This document shows, in pieces, positions 6,578-9,658 of a stretch of 9,658 nt of DNA. Below the pieces are notes generated by a model. That model made no database searches. It saw nothing but the letters and a program-made list of their open reading frames with translations, and was not told where the DNA came from. The translations under genes were made by a program, and so were the position numbers. The DNA comes from an uncultured Eubacterium sp. (GTDB lineage: Bacteria; Bacillota; Clostridia; Eubacteriales; Eubacteriaceae), in NCBI GenBank assembly GCA_902784045.1, contig CACZTE010000083.1:1-9658 (forward strand), given 5' to 3'. Numbering within the stretch: position 1 is the stretch's first letter; every line of letters starts with the position of its first letter.

Positions 6578-8034
6578 ACTACGCCATGATTCGCTATGTG
6601 CTCAGCTGGGTCGCTCGGGTAGAAGCGGCTTTGCTGGTTCTGCCCCTTGTCATCGCCGCGATTTACGGGGAATGGCAGGTGATGCCTGTTTACGCGGGCG
6701 TCATTATCTTTTGTCTCGCTATTGGTTTTCTCACCGCCAAAAAGCCAAAAAATACGGAAATATACGCCAAAGACGGTTTTGCCGCCGTAGCGCTGCTCTG
6801 GATTGTCCTGTCGGTTTTCGGCGCGCTGCCTTTTGTGTTCACCGGTGAAATTCCATTTTTTGTGGACGCGCTTTTTGAAATTGTCTCCGGTTTTACCACC
6901 ACCGGCTCGTCCATTTTAAACAATGTGGAAGCGCTGTCTCACGCCAGTCTGTTCTGGCGCAGTTTTTCTCACTGGAACGGCGGCATGGGTGTTCTCGTCT
7001 TTATTTTGATGTTTATTCCCGTGAAAACCGGTTCCCAAATGAATCTCATGCGCGCGGAAAGTCCGGGACCCGACGTGTCCAAATTCGTGCCCCGGGTGCG
7101 GGGAACCGCCAAGATTTTATACCGCATTTATCTGGCGATGACCCTCGCCGAAATTGTGCTCTTGCTGGTCACGGGTATGCCTTGGTTTGACGCTGTGTGC
7201 ATCAGCTTCGGCACTGCCGGAACCGGGGGATTTGCCGTTTTAAACAGTGGTTTGTCCTCTTATTCCGCCATTCAGCAATGGATCGTTACTTTTGCTATGA
7301 TTGCCTTCGGCGTCAATTTCAGCTTTTATTTTCTTTTGCTGCATCGCAAGCGAAAGGCGGCGTTTCGCATGCAGGAAGTTCAGTTTTATTTTCTCATCAT
7401 CATCGGCGCCGTCGCTTTTATTACCGCGCAGCTTTTGTGGCAAAGCGGCTTTCACGGCGGCCTCGGCCAATTTGAGCAAACCCTGCGAGCCGCCGCATTT
7501 CAAGTGGGCTCCATTATCACCACTACCGGTTTTTCCACGGTTGATTTCAACGTGTGGCCGTCGGCTTCCAAATGGGTACTGGTGCTCCTCATGTTTATCG
7601 GTGCTTGCGCCGGCTCCACAGGCGGCGGAATCAAAGTATCGCGCGTTGTCATTTTAGCCAAATCCATCAAAAAAGAACTGATTGTCCTCGCCCATCCGCG
7701 CACAGTCCGCAAGGTCATGTTTGACGGTCAGGTGGTTCCCCATGAAGTGCTTCGCTCCATCAACGTGTTTATGGCCTCATATCTGATTATTTTCGGTGCC
7801 TCGGTTTTTTTAATCAGTTTGGACGGTTTCTCACTGGAAACCAATTTTACCGCCGTCGCCGCCACCTTAAACAACATCGGTCCCGGCCTTGATGCCGTCG
7901 GACCCACCGCCAATTTTTCGGCTTACAGTCCCTTAAGCAAAATCATTTTGATTTTTGATATGCTGGCAGGCCGTTTGGAGATTTTCCCGATGCTGATGCT
8001 CTTTATGCCGGCCACCTGGCGGCGTAACGGCTAA
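6574..8034 (+). CDS. trkH: Trk potassium uptake system, membrane subunit TrkH
   Basis: TrkH is the integral membrane subunit that moves K+ inward, arranged as four membrane-P-loop-membrane repeats. The 486 residues are full length. The four filter loops are visible: TTTGSS (108-113), TAGTGGF (214-220), TTTGFS (316-321) and NNIGPG (433-438). Each has its central glycine, so a working K+ pore is expected. GSTGGGIKVSR at 347-357 matches the conserved stretch after the third loop that forms the intramembrane gate. The basic C-terminus (TWRRNG) ends just after the last helix. GGGGGA lies about 7 nt before the ATG, and the start overlaps the trkA stop by 4 nt. The pair forms a complete Trk transporter. 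TrkH and KtrB are related; the double-unit TrkA next door favours TrkH. Confidence 0.95.
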   Translation: MNYAMIRYVLSWVARVEAALLVLPLVIAAIYGEWQVMPVYAGVIIFCLAIGFLTAKKPKNTEIYAKDGFAAVALLWIVLSVFGALPFVFTGEIPFFVDALFEIVSGFTTTGSSILNNVEALSHASLFWRSFSHWNGGMGVLVFILMFIPVKTGSQMNLMRAESPGPDVSKFVPRVRGTAKILYRIYLAMTLAEIVLLLVTGMPWFDAVCISFGTAGTGGFAVLNSGLSSYSAIQQWIVTFAMIAFGVNFSFYFLLLHRKRKAAFRMQEVQFYFLIIIGAVAFITAQLLWQSGFHGGLGQFEQTLRAAAFQVGSIITTTGFSTVDFNVWPSASKWVLVLLMFIGACAGSTGGGIKVSRVVILAKSIKKELIVLAHPRTVRKVMFDGQVVPHEVLRSINVFMASYLIIFGASVFLISLDGFSLETNFTAVAATLNNIGPGLDAVGPTANFSAYSPLSKIILIFDMLAGRLEIFPMLMLFMPATWRRNG

Positions 8035-8116
8035 ATCGGCCAAAATCATTAAGAATTGAAATATTTTTGTAACAATTCGGAAAACAATCCGCATCTTGTT
8101 TTTTCCTTAACACCAA

Positions 8117-8136
8117 CGCGTGTTATAATATACGCG
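8117..8136 (+). promoter_or_regulatory. Extended -10 promoter of the barstar gene, inside an inverted repeat
   Basis: TGTTATAAT (8121-8129) is an extended -10 element; the hexamer 17 bp upstream is weak (TTTTCC). The box is framed by CGCGT (8117-8121) and ACGCG (8132-8136), an inverted repeat with 10-bp spacing that could be a repressor operator. It gives the gene a start separate from trkAH. Confidence 0.5.
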
Positions 8137-8154
8137 GTTTAACACCGTTTCCGA

Positions 8155-8169
8155 GCGGCTTAAAGCCGC
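8155..8169 (+). repeat. Hairpin in the barstar leader
   Basis: GCGGCT-TAA-AGCCGC is a perfect 6-bp hairpin between the predicted transcription start (about 8136) and the ribosome binding site. CCCTTTCTG follows rather than a T-tract, so it may stabilise the mRNA rather than end it. Confidence 0.35.
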
Positions 8170-8222
8170 CCTTTCTGTTGTCCATAACATCATTTATCTT
8201 GATTTTATCCGGAGGAAAGCAT

Positions 8223-8489
8223 ATGAAAGAATACAATATCGAAGGCCGCAAAATGACCGATAAACAAAGAGCGTATACCCATTTAACACATCGTCTGGAA
8301 CTTGATAATCCAATAACCGGCACCGATGACATTTGGGACGCGCTGATGGCCATCGACCGTACCAGCGTCATCAATTTTTATGATAAAGACGCGATGCTTG
8401 ACCAACTGGGTCAGCGAGGCGAAACCATTCTGAAGGCTTTTACCGACGCCGCCAACGGCAACGATGATATTTTATTGGAATTTGACTGA
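8223..8489 (+). CDS. Barstar-family protein (ribonuclease inhibitor-like), 88 residues
   Basis: The product matches the length and plan of barstar (about 90 residues), the small cytoplasmic protein that blocks barnase-type ribonucleases. Visible likeness: an N-terminal strand with NIEGRK, a helix about 12-26, then TGTDDIWDAL (32-41) aligning with barstar GENLDALWDCL. D36 or D35, W38 and D39 fall where barstar has its barnase-contacting acids. After this come an IDRTSVINFYDKD strand, the helix ETILKAFTDAANGN and a final strand DILLEF. ATG 8223 is chosen because GGAGG lies 7 nt upstream (8211-8215); an in-frame TTG at 8178 has no such site. No ribonuclease gene is adjacent, so it may be a housekeeping barstar-like protein or an orphan immunity protein. 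The family call is confident, the target unknown. Confidence 0.8.
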   Translation: MKEYNIEGRKMTDKQRAYTHLTHRLELDNPITGTDDIWDALMAIDRTSVINFYDKDAMLDQLGQRGETILKAFTDAANGNDDILLEFD

Positions 8490-8550
8490 TTTCCGTCAAG
8501 TCCCAAAACCATATCACCATATTAAGAAACAGCAAATATACAAAAATCGC

Positions 8551-8587
8551 AATCGCCCGGTATGATCACACCGGGCGATTTTTGTTT
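8551..8587 (+). terminator. Strong rho-independent terminator after the barstar gene
   Basis: AATCGCCCGGT (8551-8561) pairs perfectly with ACCGGGCGATT (8570-8580), followed by TTTTGTTT. On the minus strand the same stem is followed by GCGATTTTT, so it may also stop convergent gltD transcripts. Confidence 0.85.
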
Positions 8588-8666
8588 AATCTACCAAAAG
8601 TATAGATGCGGCCATGATGATGAGAAGCCGCAAATTGACAATTTTTTAAGCGTATTGGCCAGTCAT

Positions 8667-8692
8667 CGCGAGAGGATGAAATCTCTCTCGCG
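8667..8692. repeat. Perfect 8-bp inverted repeat between convergent genes
   Basis: CGCGAGAG (8667-8674) pairs with CTCTCGCG (8685-8692) around a 10-nt loop. There is no T-tract on either side. It could block 3' exonuclease on the gltD transcript, or be a short intergenic palindrome. Confidence 0.45.
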
Positions 8693-8700
8693 TCTGTAAT

Positions 8701-8750
8701 ATCACAAAGCGGAAATATGATAAACCGCGCTATAATAGTTTTTTTGTGAT
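8701..8750. repeat. 50-bp segment bounded by ATCACAAA inverted repeats
   Basis: ATCACAAA (8701-8708) is repeated inverted as TTTGTGAT (8743-8750). Inside, GCGG (8709-8712) can pair with CCGC (8725-8728). It ends 6 bp after the gltD stop. On the minus strand the run of A residues, not T, follows the stop, so it is a poor terminator. Confidence 0.4.
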
Positions 8751-8756
8751 CGGTTA

Positions 8757-9658
8757 TTAAACAGTATATCCCATCATATACAAATCCATCTCTTTGGCGC
8801 AGGCTCTGCCTTCGGCAATGGCCCAAACGACCAGTGATTGGCCCCTTCGCATATCTCCCGCCGAAAACACCCCTGGAACCGTCGTGTGATAAAGGGTCTC
8901 TCCGCTTTTTACCGTTCCCCGGGATGAAAGCTCCACGCCGAAGGCGCGTGCGGTTTTGGGATCCGTTCCGATAAATCCCGCCGCGATTAAAAGCAATTCG
9001 CAAGGGATGGTTTTTTCACTGCCTTTGATCTCTTTTAATTTTCCCTTTTGCATGCACACGCCGACGGTGACCACGCTTTGAAGCGCGCCGTTTTTATCGC
9101 GATTGACGGATTTAACAGTCCTCTGAAATTGACGCGGATCCTTTCCGAAAACCGAAATAGCCTCAGCGTGTCCATAGTCGGTTTTTTTGATTTTCGGCCA
9201 TTCGGGCCAGGGGTTATCCTTTGCCCGGACCTCGGGCGGCTCCGGCATCATTTCCAATGCCGTCACCGATTTGCACCCCAAACGCAAAACCGTACCGATG
9301 CAATCATTGCCGGTATCTCCGCCGCCGACAATCACCACGTTTTTCCCTTTAACGGAAAAATCAGAGGCGGCATCCGAAGGAGCGGTTTGCCCATCCGCCG
9401 CAATAAGTCTTTTGGTGACCGCCGTTAAAAAATCGACAGCATAACAGACTCCCGGAATACCTTGATCCGAGATTCCCGGTAGTGCCCGGGGTTTTTTCGA
9501 TCCGCAGCACAGAGCGACGGCATCATAAGTTTGTTTGAGCTTTTCCGCTCGGTTTTTGGTATCGATGACACTGCTTGTGATAAAGGTGATGCCCTCGGCT
9601 TCCATCAAAGTCCGCCGCCTTTTGATGATGGCTTTATCGAGTTTCATATTCGGAATGC
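8757..9658 (-). CDS. gltD: Glutamate synthase (NADPH) small subunit GltD, C-terminal part (partial)
   Basis: GltD passes electrons from NADPH through FAD and iron-sulfur clusters to the large subunit, which makes glutamate from glutamine and 2-oxoglutarate. About 299 residues are in view. The frame stays open at the right edge and reads IPN before MKLDK, matching the family's GIPNMKLDK, so ATG 9647 is internal and about 190 N-terminal residues (the Fe-S cluster part and the FAD-binding start) lie outside. Visible: the NADPH-binding Rossmann motif VVIVGGGDTG (104-113 from that Met), the PWPEWP and DYGHAEA signatures of the Bacillus-type protein, and the FAD-closing GVFSAGDMRRGQSLVVWAIAEGR near the end. 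The reading frame is intact. It converges on the barstar gene. gltA is expected upstream, outside the window. Confidence 0.93.
   Translation of the reverse strand, partial: IPNMKLDKAIIKRRRTLMEAEGITFITSSVIDTKNRAEKLKQTYDAVALCCGSKKPRALPGISDQGIPGVCYAVDFLTAVTKRLIAADGQTAPSDAASDFSVKGKNVVIVGGGDTGNDCIGTVLRLGCKSVTALEMMPEPPEVRAKDNPWPEWPKIKKTDYGHAEAISVFGKDPRQFQRTVKSVNRDKNGALQSVVTVGVCMQKGKLKEIKGSEKTIPCELLLIAAGFIGTDPKTARAFGVELSSRGTVKSGETLYHTTVPGVFSAGDMRRGQSLVVWAIAEGRACAKEMDLYMMGYTV

Noticed and set aside
8731..8736. Plus-strand TATAAT as a promoter
   Set aside because: Nothing on the plus strand follows it; gltD runs antisense there, and no -35 element is apparent.

Overview
The window looks like a chromosomal piece of a low-to-mid GC Gram-positive bacterium, most likely an uncultured Clostridia-type Firmicute. 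The reasons are strong AGGAGG-like ribosome binding sites 7 nt before the starts, sigma-A-type TATAAT boxes, T-rich intrinsic terminators, a Bacillus/Clostridium-type GltD, and a large secreted protein with fibro-slime and SpaA/Cna-B-like domains. Assignment below phylum is not possible from this sequence alone.

Layout. Positions 1-483 hold no convincing gene but are packed with perfect hairpins, including two related double-hairpin modules in opposite orientation. Positions 527-4489 (minus) encode a 1320-residue secreted multidomain surface or adhesin-like protein. It ends at a hairpin terminator (484-512) and starts from a recognisable promoter preceded by three TGTGAC repeats and a series of A-tracts. 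Positions 4490-5161 form a long divergent intergenic region with this promoter, a possible small-RNA stretch ending in a terminator-like hairpin, and the extended -10 promoter and roughly 140-nt structured leader of the next operon.

Positions 5162-8034 (plus) are a two-gene potassium uptake operon, trkA-trkH, overlapping by ATGA. TrkA is the cytoplasmic nucleotide-binding regulatory subunit with two RCK units. TrkH is the membrane K+ translocating subunit with all four selectivity-filter loops. Next, from its own promoter, comes a small barstar-family gene (8223-8489) with no partner ribonuclease in view, closed by a strong terminator (8551-8587). The right end (8757-9658, minus) is the C-terminal two thirds of GltD, the small subunit of glutamate synthase, which continues beyond the window.

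The units look transcriptionally independent: the adhesin gene is monocistronic, trkAH is divergent from it, and barstar and gltD converge. Nothing here proves a new system. The points most worth a second look are the adhesin (no visible cell-wall anchor, and a collapsed site where relatives often carry a VWA domain), its promoter architecture, the leader of trkA, the candidate small RNA, and the unpaired barstar gene.
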